The notes: generated by a model not told the origin, from the sequence alone. Shown: positions 17,658 through 27,294, numbered from the stretch's first letter. The stretch: DNA of 64,000 nt from Streptomyces sp. I05A-00742 (GCF_013055795.1 NZ_JABETO010000005.1:124001-188000); one strand, 5' to 3'. Translations and numbers: made by a program.

Positions 17658-19121
17658 ATGAACAAGCCCGTACGACACATAGCGCTCTTCACCGGCCTCC
17701 TGGTGCTGGCGCTGCTCGTCCGGAGCACCTGGGTCCAGTTCGTCCAGGCCGACGAGCTCGCCCATCACGACAAGAACCGCCGGGTGAAGATGGCCGCCTA
17801 CGCCCAGCCGCGCGGCGACATCATCGTCGGCGGCAAACCCGTCACCGGCTCCGCGCCGACGACGGGGAGCGACCTGAAGTACAAACGCACGTACAAGGAC
17901 GGGGCGATGTACGCCCCGGTGACCGGCTACTCGTCGCAGATCTACGCCAACAGCCACCTGGAGTACGTCTACGACCGCTTCCTCTCCGGCACCGACGACC
18001 GGCTGTCCCTCCGGAACCCCGCCGACCTGCTGACCGGGAAGCGGGCCGAGGGGGGCGACGTGGTCACCACCATCGACCCGAAGGCCCAGAAGGCCGCCTA
18101 CGAGGGCCTGGCCAAGTACAAGGGCGCCGCCGTGGCCATCGAGCCCTCCACCGGCAAGATCCTCGCCATGGCCTCCACGCCGTCCTACGACCCCTCGGTC
18201 TTCTCCGGGGAGAGCAACAAGGGCAGCAAGGCGTGGCAGGCGCTGGAGAAGGACAAGGACAAGCCGCTCTCCAACCGGGCGATCAAGGAGCTGTACCCGG
18301 CGGGCTCCACCTTCAAGATCCTCACCGCCGCGGCCGCCCTGGACCACGGGCTCTACCACGACATCGACACCCCGACCGACTCGCCGTACCCGTGGAACCT
18401 GCCGGACACGGTGACGCCGATGAAGAACGAGAACGAGAGCGCGCCCTGCCGCAACGCCTCGCTCAAGGTCGCGATGCAGTACTCGTGCAACAACGTCTTC
18501 GCCAAGATCGCCGCCGAGCTGGGCAAGGACAAGATGCGCGAGACGGCCGAGAAGTTCGGCTTCAACCAGGACCTCTACATGCCGGTCTCGGTCGTCAAGA
18601 GCGTCTACCCGAAGGACACCAACCGGCCGCAGACCGCCCTCACCGGCATCGGCCAGGGCAGCCTGGCCGCCACGCCCTTCCAGATCGCCATGATGACCGC
18701 GGCGCTCGCCAACGACGGCAAGCTGATGAAGCCGTACCTGGTGGACTCGCTGCGCGCGCCGGACCTGTCCACGGTCGAGCGGCACCAGCCGGAGGAGATG
18801 ACGCAGGCCGTCTCCCCGGACACCGCGAAGAAGGTCCAGCGGATGATGGAGTTCACGGCCCAGGAGGGCACCGGCAAGGCGGCGCTGATCGACGGGGTCA
18901 CCGTCGGCGGCAAGACGGGCACCGCGCAGCACGGCGTCAACAACAGCAAGATTCCGTACGCCTGGTTCGTCTCCTACGCCAAGAAGGCGGACGGCTCCCC
19001 GGTCGCGGTGGCCGTCTTCATCGACCCGGAGGGCTCGGGGGTCGACCGGGACGACGTGTCGGGCGGCGGACTCGCCGGGCCCATCGCGAAGAAGATCATG
19101 CAGGCCGTGCTCGCGAAATGA
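17658..19121 (+). CDS. Class B penicillin-binding protein (PbpA-like transpeptidase)
   Basis: The protein has 487 residues, with one N-terminal membrane helix (about 7-22) and the rest outside the membrane. The three transpeptidase motifs are in order: Ser217-Thr-Phe-Lys220, Ser276-Cys-Asn278 and Lys419-Thr-Gly421. It would crosslink peptidoglycan by the 4-3 route and be a beta-lactam target. The N-terminal module is short, as in PbpA/mycobacterial-type enzymes. No SEDS glycosyltransferase partner gene is adjacent, so its polymerase partner must be elsewhere. Confidence 0.92.
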   Translation: MNKPVRHIALFTGLLVLALLVRSTWVQFVQADELAHHDKNRRVKMAAYAQPRGDIIVGGKPVTGSAPTTGSDLKYKRTYKDGAMYAPVTGYSSQIYANSHLEYVYDRFLSGTDDRLSLRNPADLLTGKRAEGGDVVTTIDPKAQKAAYEGLAKYKGAAVAIEPSTGKILAMASTPSYDPSVFSGESNKGSKAWQALEKDKDKPLSNRAIKELYPAGSTFKILTAAAALDHGLYHDIDTPTDSPYPWNLPDTVTPMKNENESAPCRNASLKVAMQYSCNNVFAKIAAELGKDKMRETAEKFGFNQDLYMPVSVVKSVYPKDTNRPQTALTGIGQGSLAATPFQIAMMTAALANDGKLMKPYLVDSLRAPDLSTVERHQPEEMTQAVSPDTAKKVQRMMEFTAQEGTGKAALIDGVTVGGKTGTAQHGVNNSKIPYAWFVSYAKKADGSPVAVAVFIDPEGSGVDRDDVSGGGLAGPIAKKIMQAVLAK

Positions 19122-19197
19122 CGCGCGGGCCGGACGGAGGGCGCGGCGCGGGTGGACGGGAGCGGGCGGGCGGGACGGGTCCCTTAGCCTGGCCCGT

Positions 19198-19809
19198 ATG
19201 ACTGCTGCCACGCCCGCCCGCCGCCTCGTCCTCGCCTCCCAGTCCCCCGCCCGCCTCGGCCTGCTGCGCCAGGCCGGGCTGGCCCCCGAGGTGATCGTGA
19301 GCGGTGTGGACGAGGACGCGCTCACCGCCCCCGACCCGGGGACGCTGGCGCTGGTGCTGGCCGAGGCCAAAGCCGCGGCGGTCGCCGCCAGGCCCGAGGC
19401 CGCGGGGGCGCTCGTGGTCGGCTGCGACTCGGTGCTGGAGCTGGACGGCCGGGCGCTCGGCAAGCCGGCCGACGCCGAGGACGCCACGGCCCGCTGGAAG
19501 TCCATGCGGGGACGCTCCGGTGTGCTGCGGACCGGTCACTGTGTGATCGACACGGTGACCGGCCGTCGCACCTCGGCGACCGCCTCCACGACGGTCCGCT
19601 TCGGTGAGCCGACCGACGCCGAGATCGCCGCCTACGTGGCCTCCGGCGAACCGCTGTACGTCGCCGGAGCCTTCACCCTGGACGGCCGCTCCGCCCCCTT
19701 CGTCGAGGGCATCGACGGCGACCCGGGGAATGTGATCGGCCTGTCCCTCCCGCTGCTCCGCGGGCTGCTGGCGGAGCAGGGGATCGCGATCACCGATCTG
19801 TGGGTGTGA
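19198..19809 (+). CDS. maf: Maf-family nucleoside triphosphate pyrophosphatase
   Basis: The 203-residue protein has the Maf/HAM1-like landmarks [28 protein letters not shown] and the C-terminal [19 protein letters not shown]. Family members hydrolyse non-canonical or modified nucleoside triphosphates to monophosphates, cleaning the nucleotide pool. Overproduction of some arrests septum formation. A TAGCCT sequence about 8 nt before the ATG and the lack of a ribosome site suggest a leaderless mRNA. It converges on a small secreted-protein gene 36 bp away. Confidence 0.92.
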   Translation: MTAATPARRLVLASQSPARLGLLRQAGLAPEVIVSGVDEDALTAPDPGTLALVLAEAKAAAVAARPEAAGALVVGCDSVLELDGRALGKPADAEDATARWKSMRGRSGVLRTGHCVIDTVTGRRTSATASTTVRFGEPTDAEIAAYVASGEPLYVAGAFTLDGRSAPFVEGIDGDPGNVIGLSLPLLRGLLAEQGIAITDLWV

Positions 19810-19845
19810 CACCCGTACCGCGCGCGGGCGCGGTGGCCGGAGGGA

Positions 19846-20319
19846 TCAAAGAGGCAGCTTCTCGGTGACCTGGCCGACCTGCTTGAGCTGGTTCAGCTCG
19901 TTCAGCTTGCCCAGTTCGTTGACGGCGTCCGGGTAGATGCTGGTCGGCGGGTTCTTCGGCGGGGTCATCGCCTGGGGCGGCGCGGCGGGGGCCTTCTGCG
20001 GGCCGGACGCCTGCTGGGGAGAGGTCGTCCTGTGCTGACCGGACGCCTTCTGCTGCCCGCCCTGCTTCTGCTGACCGGACGCCTTCTGCCGGCCCGTCGT
20101 CTTCTGCTGGCCGGTCGTCTTCTGCCGAGCGGACGACTTCTGGGAGGTGTCCGTCCCGTTCGGGGTGTCGGTCGCGGGCGGGGCGGTGACGTCGTCCGCG
20201 CTCGCCGTGGGCCCCTTCGGCTGCGGCAGCGGCAGCGGTGCGGCGGACGCGGTGGCGGCGGAGGTCACGGAGAGAGCGGCCCCGGCCAGGGCGACGGCCG
20301 CTGCGATGCGCTTGATCAT
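19846..20319 (-). CDS. Small secreted protein with Gln/Lys repeats
   Basis: The protein has 157 residues. It has a Sec signal peptide (MIKRIAAAVALAGAALSVTS, cut after the Ala-rich stretch near 27). A low-complexity central region has about ten imperfect hexapeptide repeats of the KTTGQQ/KASGQQ type (about 62-110). A short helical C-terminus ends in LGKLNELNQLKQVGQVTEKL. The C-terminal helix recalls small secreted Streptomyces proteins of unknown function. The repeats are basic and hydrophilic, as in a cell-wall-binding linker. No domain is recognised. Confidence 0.7.
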   Translation of the reverse strand: MIKRIAAAVALAGAALSVTSAATASAAPLPLPQPKGPTASADDVTAPPATDTPNGTDTSQKSSARQKTTGQQKTTGRQKASGQQKQGGQQKASGQHRTTSPQQASGPQKAPAAPPQAMTPPKNPPTSIYPDAVNELGKLNELNQLKQVGQVTEKLPL

Positions 20320-20874
20320 GACTTCTTCAACGATGTCATGGCATATCGGTCACTGCACCGGAACGTTCCGGGCGCCCGGCACCCCCGGGAACACCCCGGA
20401 ATTCGCACGCACTTCGGGCCACCGCCGACTGCGTACGAGTCGTGGCCCCGAACCTCCGCGCCCCGATCCCGCTCGCCCCCAAGGCAGTTGACCGACCCAC
20501 ACAACACCTCCCTCGCAGCGGCCTCTCCCACCCCGCACGCCACTCCCGGCCTACCCCCGGGTAACCTCCCGGGCCCTCAGAAACCCCCGCCCCGCCCTCC
20601 GGCCGGACGGCCGCACCGCAAACTTTCCGTCGCCCGTTCGTAGGGACTCCACAAAGATTCCGCCCCGGCGCTCCCGGACGTTCGCCGAGACCTTGACCAC
20701 ATCAAGATTCGACCGGCGCTCCGGTGGAGGCGGCGTACCGTGGGACATCAGGGGTCTCCGGCATGCGCGGGGCGCTCGCCTCACGCTCCGTGTGGGCAAG
20801 GTCACCCTCGACGTCGGGTCGGCACAGAGTGTCGCCAGTACCTAAACTCACCTTGTTTCAAGGAGGGAGCCATC
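20320..20874. other. Intergenic region upstream of the biotin carboxylase gene
   Basis: This 555-bp region lies between divergent genes (small secreted protein, minus; biotin carboxylase, plus). It is less GC-rich than its surroundings in places. I see a TTGACC at 20693 and a TAAACT at 20843, either of which may be part of promoters, and an AAGGAGG ribosome site at 20860. An 84-codon open frame on the minus strand has no ribosome site or recognisable features and was not accepted. Confidence 0.5.
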
Positions 20875-22638
20875 GTGCGCAAGGTGCTCATCGCCAATCG
20901 TGGCGAAATCGCTGTCCGCGTTGCTCGTGCGTGCCGGGACGCCGGGATCGCAAGTGTGGCGGTCTACGCCGATCCGGACCGGGACGCCCTGCATGTCCGG
21001 GTGGCCGATGAAGCGTACGCGCTGGGCGGTGACACCCCTGCGGCCAGCTATCTCGACATGGCCAAGGTGCTTGCCGCGGCGGCGGAGTCCGGGGCGGACG
21101 CGATCCACCCGGGTTACGGCTTCCTCTCCGAGAACGCCGAGTTCGCGCAGGCCGTCATCGACGCGGGGCTGACCTGGATCGGCCCGCCCCCGCACGCCAT
21201 CCGCGACCTGGGCGACAAGGTGGCGGCCCGTCACATCGCCCAGCGCGCCGGCGCGCCGCTGGTCGCGGGCACCGCCGACCCGGTCTCGGGGGCCGACGAG
21301 GTCGTCGCGTTCGCCGAGGAGAACGGCCTGCCGATCGCCATCAAGGCCGCCTTCGGCGGTGGCGGGCGCGGTCTGAAGGTCGCCCGCACCCTGGAGGAGG
21401 TCCCGGAGCTCTACGACTCCGCGGTCCGTGAGGCGGTCGCCGCCTTCGGGCGCGGCGAGTGCTTCGTCGAGCGCTACCTCGACCGCCCCCGGCACGTCGA
21501 GACCCAGTGTCTGGCCGACAAGCACGGCAACGTCGTGGTGGTCTCCACCCGTGACTGCTCCCTCCAGCGCCGCCACCAGAAGCTCGTCGAGGAGGCGCCC
21601 GCGCCGTTCCTGACCGACGAGCAGAACGCCGAGCTCTACCGCGCCTCCAAGGCGATCCTGCGCGAGGCGGGCTACGAGGGCGCGGGCACGTGCGAGTTCC
21701 TGGTGGGCCAGGACGGCACGATCTCCTTCCTGGAGGTCAACACCCGGCTCCAGGTCGAGCACCCGGTCACCGAGGAGGTCAGCGGCCTCGACCTCGTCCG
21801 CGAGATGTTCCGCATCGCGGACGGCGAGGAGCTCGGCTACGACGACCCGCCGCTGCGGGGTCACTCGTTCGAGTTCCGCATCAACGGCGAGGACCCGGGC
21901 CGCAACTTCCTGCCCGCCCCGGGCACCGTCACCCGCTTCGACGCGCCCTCCGGCCCGGGCGTCCGCCTGGACGCGGGCGTCGAGGCCGGCAGCGTCATCG
22001 GCCCGGCCTGGGACTCCCTGCTGGCCAAGCTGATCGTCACCGGCGCCACCCGGGAGCAGGCGCTCCAGCGCGCGGCCCGCGCGCTCGGCGAGTTCCAGGT
22101 CGAGGGCATGGCCACGGCCATCCCCTTCCACCGCGCGGTGGTCGCGGACCCGGCGTTCGCGCCCGCCGACGGCACCCCGTTCAAGGTGCACACCCGCTGG
22201 ATCGAGACCGAGTTCACCAACACCATCGCCCCCTTCGCGGGTGCGGCGGCGGAGGACGAGGAGGAGGCGCCCGGCCGCGAGACCGTGGTGGTCGAGGTCG
22301 GCGGCAAGCGCCTGGAGGTCTCCCTGCCGTCCTCGCTGGGCATGACCATCGCCCGCACGGCCGCCGCGGGCGGGGCCCGTCCCAAGCGCCGCGCGGCGAA
22401 GAAGGCCGGCTCGGCCGCCTCGGGCGACGCGCTGACCTCGCCCATGCAGGGCACGATCGTCAAGGTCGCGGTCGAGGAGGGCCAGCAGGTCGACGCCGGT
22501 GACCTGGTCGTCGTCCTGGAGGCCATGAAGATGGAGCAGCCCATCAACGCGCACCGGGCGGGCACGGTCAAGGGCATCACCGCGGAGATCGGCGCGTCGG
22601 TGTCGTCCGGAGCGGTGATCTGCGAGATCAAGGACTGA
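20875..22638 (+). CDS. accA2: Acyl-CoA carboxylase alpha subunit (biotin carboxylase and carrier)
   Basis: The protein has 587 residues. The GTG start is fixed by a strong AAGGAGG 8 nt upstream. The N-terminal [13 protein letters not shown], the ATP-grasp domain with the Gly-rich [12 protein letters not shown] loop, and the C-terminal biotin-carboxylase lobe are followed by a biotinyl domain. That domain contains [10 protein letters not shown], with the biotinylated Lys near residue 552. It carboxylates its own biotin using ATP and bicarbonate and serves carboxyltransferases such as the PccB encoded at 15387. In S. coelicolor this subunit is shared by acetyl- and propionyl-CoA carboxylases. 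BirA (14322) is its modifying enzyme. Confidence 0.94.
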   Translation: MRKVLIANRGEIAVRVARACRDAGIASVAVYADPDRDALHVRVADEAYALGGDTPAASYLDMAKVLAAAAESGADAIHPGYGFLSENAEFAQAVIDAGLTWIGPPPHAIRDLGDKVAARHIAQRAGAPLVAGTADPVSGADEVVAFAEENGLPIAIKAAFGGGGRGLKVARTLEEVPELYDSAVREAVAAFGRGECFVERYLDRPRHVETQCLADKHGNVVVVSTRDCSLQRRHQKLVEEAPAPFLTDEQNAELYRASKAILREAGYEGAGTCEFLVGQDGTISFLEVNTRLQVEHPVTEEVSGLDLVREMFRIADGEELGYDDPPLRGHSFEFRINGEDPGRNFLPAPGTVTRFDAPSGPGVRLDAGVEAGSVIGPAWDSLLAKLIVTGATREQALQRAARALGEFQVEGMATAIPFHRAVVADPAFAPADGTPFKVHTRWIETEFTNTIAPFAGAAAEDEEEAPGRETVVVEVGGKRLEVSLPSSLGMTIARTAAAGGARPKRRAAKKAGSAASGDALTSPMQGTIVKVAVEEGQQVDAGDLVVVLEAMKMEQPINAHRAGTVKGITAEIGASVSSGAVICEIKD

Positions 22639-22651
22639 CGGGTTCGCCCGT

Positions 22652-22702
22652 GCGAGAGGGCCCCGGTCGCATCCTTGATGATGCCGGCCGGGGCCCTCTC
22701 GC
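22652..22702. terminator. Bidirectional hairpin between accA2 and the toxin gene
   Basis: Perfect 15-bp arms (22652-22666 and 22688-22702) flank a 21-nt loop. The structure lies between the plus-strand carboxylase stop and the minus-strand toxin stop at 22711, so it can serve both convergent transcripts. Confidence 0.85.
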
Positions 22703-22710
22703 GTTACGCG

Positions 22711-22956
22711 TCAGACGACGCGTCCGAGGTTGGTGATACGCACCGTGTCCTCACTCACCAGGTAAAGCACCCGCCAGGCTCCGACCGCCAGTCGGTGGTA
22801 TCCGGACTCCCCCAACGGTGAGGCGCCTTCCGGGCATGGATCATCGGCCAGTTCCCGCACGGCTGCCACGCACAGCTTGGCTCCCGTGGGGTCGCCCGGA
22901 CGCAGTCGGCGAAGGGCGCTCACGCTGTGGTGCTCCCACACCACGGTCCAGGTCAC
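22711..22956 (-). CDS. RelE/ParE-family toxin
   Basis: The 81-residue protein has the RelE-like pattern: an N-terminal WTVVWEHHSVSALRRL strand-helix, then a central GYHRLAVGAWRVLYLV with the basic residues used for RNA cleavage, and a final ITNLGRVV strand. RelE homologues cut mRNA in the ribosomal A site. Its start overlaps the stop of the upstream antitoxin gene by 4 nt, the usual arrangement for a type II pair. It is intact with normal codon use, so the module may be active. Confidence 0.82.
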   Translation of the reverse strand: MTWTVVWEHHSVSALRRLRPGDPTGAKLCVAAVRELADDPCPEGASPLGESGYHRLAVGAWRVLYLVSEDTVRITNLGRVV

Positions 22957-23234
22957 GCAGCCGGCTTCCCCTCCGCGGCCTCGTCCGCAGCCAGCAGCGC
23001 TTCGACCTGGTCATGCGGGATCCACCGGCTCCCGGGATCTTCCGCGACGGCCTTGGCCTGCGCCAGGTCCACCTCGTCCCGAAGCCGCTGATACTCCTTC
23101 AATTCCTCTATCGGGACGAGAACCGCCGCCGGCTTGCCGTACTCGGTGATGACGATGTGCTCGTGCCCGTGCCGCACGCGGCCCACGAGCTGCCCGAGCT
23201 GGTTCCGGGCTTCCACGAGTGGATACGTGTCCAT
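22953..23234 (-). CDS. Phd/YefM-family antitoxin
   Basis: The 93-residue protein starts at an ATG. Its N-terminal half is the Phd/YefM DNA-binding fold (VEARNQLGQLVGRVRHGHEH then VITEYGKPAAVLVPIEEL). The acidic C-terminal half would bind and neutralise the toxin. Such antitoxins repress their own promoter together with the toxin. TTGACG and TACTGT elements lie just upstream on the minus strand, with little or no leader before the ATG. A TetR gene is divergent from it at 23365. Confidence 0.83.
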   Translation of the reverse strand: MDTYPLVEARNQLGQLVGRVRHGHEHIVITEYGKPAAVLVPIEELKEYQRLRDEVDLAQAKAVAEDPGSRWIPHDQVEALLAADEAAEGKPAA

Positions 23235-23364
23235 GCACAAAACAGTACCGTCAAGCGCCTGCGTACAGAGTCGCCCGTTCGTATGAAATGAACCCGCCGG
23301 GCATCCCCCGCCCCCGTGACATCCTTGACACCGCGGGGGAGCGACCGGGGAGGACGGGACGGAC

Positions 23365-23961
23365 ATGACGACCGAGGCGGCACCGCCGTCACCACGACCC
23401 ATGCGCGCGGACGCCCGCCGCAACTACGAGCGGCTGCTCACGGAGGCCCGCACCGCCTTCACGGAGCACGGCACCGACGCCTCGCTGGAGGACGTCGCGC
23501 GGCGGGCCGGGGTGGGCATCGGGACGCTGTACCGCCATTTCCCGAGCCGGACGGCGCTGATGTGCGCGGTGTTCCAGGGCGAGGTGGACGGGCTGCTGGC
23601 GCGCTCGCGGGAGCTGCTGGCGGCGCCGGAGCCGTGCCGGGCGCTGGTGGACTGGCTGCGGGCCGTCGTGGCGCACGCCAGTACGTACCGGGGGCTGGCG
23701 AGAGCCCTGATGGCCGCGCAGGGCGACGAGGCGTCCGACCTGGCGCGGTGCAGCCTGCCGATGCGCGAGGCGGGCGGCACGCTGCTCGCGCGGGCGCAGC
23801 AGGCCGGCGTGGTCCGCCCCGATCTGGGCGTCACCGACCTGTTGCAGCTGACCAACGCGATCGCCCTGGCCGTGGAACAGGCACCGGAGGACCCGGAGTT
23901 GGGCGACCGTCTGCTGAAGCTGACGCTGGAGGGGATCCGGCCGGGCGCCGGGAGGGCCTGA
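23365..23961 (+). CDS. TetR-family transcriptional regulator
   Basis: This is a 198-residue protein. The N-terminal helix-turn-helix is clear: SLEDVARRAGVGIGTLYRHF (about residues 38-57). The C-terminal ligand domain has the SetR/AefR-like pattern common in actinobacteria. Proteins of this kind usually repress an adjacent gene and release DNA on binding a small molecule. The neighbours are the toxin-antitoxin pair (divergent) and a DeoR regulator (convergent), so no obvious target is seen locally. The start has GACATG context and no strong ribosome site. Confidence 0.88.
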   Translation: MTTEAAPPSPRPMRADARRNYERLLTEARTAFTEHGTDASLEDVARRAGVGIGTLYRHFPSRTALMCAVFQGEVDGLLARSRELLAAPEPCRALVDWLRAVVAHASTYRGLARALMAAQGDEASDLARCSLPMREAGGTLLARAQQAGVVRPDLGVTDLLQLTNAIALAVEQAPEDPELGDRLLKLTLEGIRPGAGRA

Positions 23962-23998
23962 CCTCCCGGGGCGGCGGATCCGGTGCCCCTCCGGCGCC

Positions 23999-25060
23999 CT
24001 ACCGCCGCCGCGGCGCCAGGTCCGCCACCCGGGCCGACTGCTGCTCGCCCAGGGAGACGGCTCCCCGCAGCTGCGCCTGCACACCGGGCGGGCCGCCCTG
24101 GACCGGTCCCGAGTACGACTGGCCGTGCGGGCCGCCATGGCCGCCGTGCCCGCCGTGCCGTCCGCCCTCTGCCAGTGGATGGCCCCGCCGCTGCCCCGGC
24201 AGCGGCGGCGCGTCCCGGCGGCGGGCCGGTGGGCCTCCCTCCCCGTGGGTGCCCACGGTCCCCGGGCCCGACCCCGCGCCGGGCCCCGCGACCGCGATGT
24301 GCACGCCCTGGTCGGCGAGAGCCTGGAGCTCCGTCGACGCCCGCTCGTCGTGCGGCGGGGGCTCGTCGGTCACGAGTCTGGTGATCACATCGGTCGGCAC
24401 CGTCTGGAACATGGTGTCGGTGCCGAGCTTGGTGTGGTCCGCGAGGACCACGACCTCGGCCGCGGCCTGCACCAGCGCCCGGTCGACGCTGGCGGAGAGC
24501 ATGTTGGACGTGGACAGGCCGCGCTCGGCGGTCAGCCCGCTCCCGGACAGGAACGCCCGGGACACCCGCAGCCCCTGGAGGGACTGCTCGGCGCCACTGC
24601 CGACCAGCGCGTAGTTGGAGCCGCGCAGGGTGCCACCGGTCATCACGACCTCGACCCGGTTGGCGTGGGCGAGCGCCTGGGCGACGAGCAGGGAGTTGGT
24701 CACCACGGTCAGCCCCGGTACACGCGCGAGCCGGCGGGCCAGCTCCTGCGTGGTCGTACCGGCGCCGACGACGACGGCTTCGCCCTCCTCGACGAAGCTC
24801 GCCGCGAGATCGGCGATGGCCGTCTTCTCCGCGGTCGCTAGATGGGATTTCTGCGGGAAGCCGGACTCCCTGGTGAAACCACCCGGCAGCACCGCACCGC
24901 CGTGCCGGCGGTCGAGCAGTCCTTCGGCTTCGAGCGCCCGTACGTCACGCCGCACGGTCACTTCGGAGGTCTGGACAACGCGGGCGAGCTCACGCAGCGA
25001 TACCGCTCCGTTGGCGCGCACCATTTCGAGGATCAATTGACGACGTTCTGCAGCGAACAC
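23999..25060 (-). CDS. DeoR-family transcriptional regulator
   Basis: The protein has 353 residues from a GTG at 25060; an ATG at 25087 would add nine. The N-terminal winged helix (FAAERRQLILEMVRANGAVS, then a TSEVTVRRDVRALEAEGLL recognition region) is followed by the phosphosugar-sensing DeoR C-terminal domain, with VGAGTTTQELARRL and LADHTKLG. About 95 C-terminal residues are an unusual disordered Gly/His/Pro tail with GHGGHGG repeats. Family members respond to phosphorylated sugars. With nucleoside catabolism genes scattered through this window, it is a candidate but unproven regulator of them. Confidence 0.85.
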   Translation of the reverse strand: MFAAERRQLILEMVRANGAVSLRELARVVQTSEVTVRRDVRALEAEGLLDRRHGGAVLPGGFTRESGFPQKSHLATAEKTAIADLAASFVEEGEAVVVGAGTTTQELARRLARVPGLTVVTNSLLVAQALAHANRVEVVMTGGTLRGSNYALVGSGAEQSLQGLRVSRAFLSGSGLTAERGLSTSNMLSASVDRALVQAAAEVVVLADHTKLGTDTMFQTVPTDVITRLVTDEPPPHDERASTELQALADQGVHIAVAGPGAGSGPGTVGTHGEGGPPARRRDAPPLPGQRRGHPLAEGGRHGGHGGHGGPHGQSYSGPVQGGPPGVQAQLRGAVSLGEQQSARVADLAPRRR

Positions 25061-25192
25061 GAAACCGACAGTAACGCCAACGACCATCTGCTTTCAGCAG
25101 GTTGCACCAACTAACGGAAGTTGTTCGTCGCGCAACCCAAGAAGTGGTATAGGGAACCGGAAGGAGAGGCGCCTCCTCCGGTCCCCCCGGCC

Positions 25193-26617
25193 TCAGCTCT
25201 CCCGCTGCGCCTTGCGCGTGTGCAGCTGACGCGCCACTTCCGCGACAGACCCGGACAGGGACGGGTACACCGTGAACGCGTTCGCGATCTGTTCCACGGT
25301 CAGATTGTTGTCGACCGCGATCGCAATCGGATGAATCAGCTCGCTGGCGCGCGGGGCCACCACCACGCCGCCGACCACGATGCCCGTGCCGGGACGGCAG
25401 AACATCTTGACGAATCCGTCCCTGATTCCCTGCATCTTCGCGCGGGGATTGCGCAGCAGCGGCAGCTTGACGACCCGGGCGTCAATCAGGCCCTTGTCGA
25501 CGTCGGCCTGGGAATACCCGACCGTGGCAATCTCCGGATCCGTAAATACGTTCGCAGATACAGCCTTGAGGTTGAGCGGTGCCACCGCGTCACCCAGGAA
25601 GTGGTACATCGCGATCCGGCCCTGCATGGCGGCGACCGAGGCGAGGGCGAGCACACCGGTGCAGTCGCCGGCCGCGTAGACGCCCGGGGCGCTCGTGCGC
25701 GAGACCTTGTCGGTCCAGATGTGCCCGGACTCCGTCAGCCGGACGCCGGACTCCTCCAGGCCCATGTCGGCGGAGTTCGGGATCGAGCCCACCGCCATCA
25801 GGCAGTGCGTGCCGCTGATGACCCGTCCGTCGGCCAGGGTGACCTCCACCCGGTCGCCCACCCGCTTGGCGGCCTGCGCCCGCGAGCGCGCCATGACGTT
25901 CATGCCGCGGCGCCGGAAGACGTCCTCCAGCACGGCGGCCGCGTCCGGGTCCTCGCCCGGCAGCACCCGGTCGCGCGAGGAGACCAGGGTGACCTCCGAG
26001 CCCAGCGCCTGGTAGGCGCCCGCGAACTCGGCGCCGGTGACGCCGGAGCCCACCACGATGAGCTCCTCGGGCAGCGCGTCCAGGTCGTAGACCTGGGTCC
26101 AGTTGAGGATCCGCTCGCCGTCCGGCAGCGCGTCCGGAATCTCCCGGGGGTGGGCGCCGGTGGCGATCAGCACCGCGTCGGCGGACAGCGTCTCCTCGGC
26201 GCCGTCGGCCGCCCGCACGATCACCCGGCGGGTGCCGTCGGCCTCCCGCACCGGGTCGAGCCGGCCCCGGCCGCGCAGCACCCGGCCTCCCGCGCGGGTC
26301 ACGGAGGCCGTGATGTCGTGCGACTGGGCCAGCGCCAGCCGCTTCACCCTGCGGTTGACCTTCCCCAGGTCCACCCCGATCACGGCGCCGTCGTCGACGG
26401 TGATCCCCAGCTCCTCGTACGACGAGTCGAAGGAGGTCCTCACCTCCGCCGTCGCTATGAGCGTCTTCGAGGGCACGCAGTCGGTGAGCACCGACGCCCC
26501 GCCCAGACCGTCGCAGTCGACGACGGTCACCTCCGCACCGAGCTGCGCGGCGACGAGCGCCGCCTCATAGCCGCCGGGTCCGCCACCGATGATCACGATC
26601 CGAGTCACGTACTCCAT
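25193..26617 (-). CDS. lpdA: NAD(P)H-quinone reductase LpdA (flavoprotein disulfide reductase family)
   Basis: The protein has 474 residues. FAD binding is shown by VIIGGGPGGYEAALVAAQLG at the start and by PGVYAAGDCTG; NAD(P) binding by VVGSGVTGAEFAGAY. The redox-active Cys-x4-Cys of dihydrolipoamide dehydrogenase is absent: the segment reads GGASVLTDCVPSK, so the first Cys is Ser. The same loss marks M. tuberculosis LpdA (Rv3303c), which reduces quinones instead of disulfides, so that activity is expected here. The C-terminal dimer domain is complete. It is divergent from the gamma-glutamylcyclotransferase-like gene. Confidence 0.88.
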   Translation of the reverse strand: MEYVTRIVIIGGGPGGYEAALVAAQLGAEVTVVDCDGLGGASVLTDCVPSKTLIATAEVRTSFDSSYEELGITVDDGAVIGVDLGKVNRRVKRLALAQSHDITASVTRAGGRVLRGRGRLDPVREADGTRRVIVRAADGAEETLSADAVLIATGAHPREIPDALPDGERILNWTQVYDLDALPEELIVVGSGVTGAEFAGAYQALGSEVTLVSSRDRVLPGEDPDAAAVLEDVFRRRGMNVMARSRAQAAKRVGDRVEVTLADGRVISGTHCLMAVGSIPNSADMGLEESGVRLTESGHIWTDKVSRTSAPGVYAAGDCTGVLALASVAAMQGRIAMYHFLGDAVAPLNLKAVSANVFTDPEIATVGYSQADVDKGLIDARVVKLPLLRNPRAKMQGIRDGFVKMFCRPGTGIVVGGVVVAPRASELIHPIAIAVDNNLTVEQIANAFTVYPSLSGSVAEVARQLHTRKAQRES

Positions 26618-26748
26618 TGTCCCGCACCCATCAAAGCGACTCCTTCCGGGGCCTCCGGTGGTTCCGGCCGCCGCGCGACGGCGTACGTGCTCCCTTCGAG
26701 ACTGCCATCCCAAATGCGGTCCCGCCTCACTCCCGTACCCTCAGAACC

Positions 26749-27186
26749 ATGTCGCTCTACGCCGCGTACGCCGGCAACCTCGACGCGCGGCTGATGACGC
26801 GCCGCGCCCCCCACTCGCCGCTGCGCGGCACGGGCTGGCTCGCCGACTGGCGCCTGACCTTCGGCGGGGAGCAGATGGGCTGGGAGGGCGCCCTGGCCAC
26901 CGTGGTGGAGGAGCCGCAGTCACAGGTCTTCGTCGCCCTCTACGACATCGCTCCGATGGACGAGGAGTCGATGGACCGTTGGGAGGGCGTCGGCCTCGGC
27001 ATCTACCGGCGCATGCGCGTCCGGGTGCACACCCTGGACGGCGAGGAGACCGCCTGGATCTACGTCCTCAACGGCTACGAGGGCGGCCTGCCCTCCGCCC
27101 GCTACCTGGGCGAGATCGCGGACGCGGCGGAGTCGGCGGGGGCGCCGCACGACTATGTGATGGAGCTGCGCAAGCGGCCGTGCTGA
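26749..27186 (+). CDS. Gamma-glutamylcyclotransferase-like protein
   Basis: The 145-residue protein begins SLYAAYAGNLDARLMTRRAP, a variant of the YGSN substrate-binding start of the family. It continues with WRLTFGG, an acidic region around DIAPMDEESMDRWEGVG that supplies the catalytic Glu, and the C-terminal DYVMELRKR. Such enzymes release 5-oxoproline from gamma-glutamyl peptides or amines; that activity is inferred from the fold alone. A TACCCT element 7 nt upstream of the ATG and no ribosome site suggest a leaderless message. Confidence 0.8.
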   Translation: MSLYAAYAGNLDARLMTRRAPHSPLRGTGWLADWRLTFGGEQMGWEGALATVVEEPQSQVFVALYDIAPMDEESMDRWEGVGLGIYRRMRVRVHTLDGEETAWIYVLNGYEGGLPSARYLGEIADAAESAGAPHDYVMELRKRPC

Positions 27187-27194
27187 GGCACGAC

Positions 27195-27294
27195 AGCCCG
27201 TCCGGCGTTTGAGGACAGCGCGCGAAGCGCGCTTCGGGGGGTGCGGGGGCACAGCCCCTGCAAGAAACGGTGAAAGGGCGGGGTTGGGGCACCC
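27195..27294 (+). repeat. Dispersed intergenic repeat, copy A
   Basis: This 100-bp block starts AGCCCGTCCGGCGTTTGAGG and contains a short hairpin (GCGCGCGAAGCGCGC), then GAAACGGTGAAAGGGCGG. It is closely related to the block at 54755-54850, with matching order of all elements. I recognise it as a family of intergenic repeats common in Streptomyces genomes. It lies 9 bp past the cyclotransferase stop and may act as its terminator. Confidence 0.75.

Noticed and set aside
20551..20805. An 84-codon minus-strand open frame upstream of the biotin carboxylase gene.
   Set aside because: There is no ribosome site, no recognisable domain, and it overlaps the region expected to hold the carboxylase promoter.
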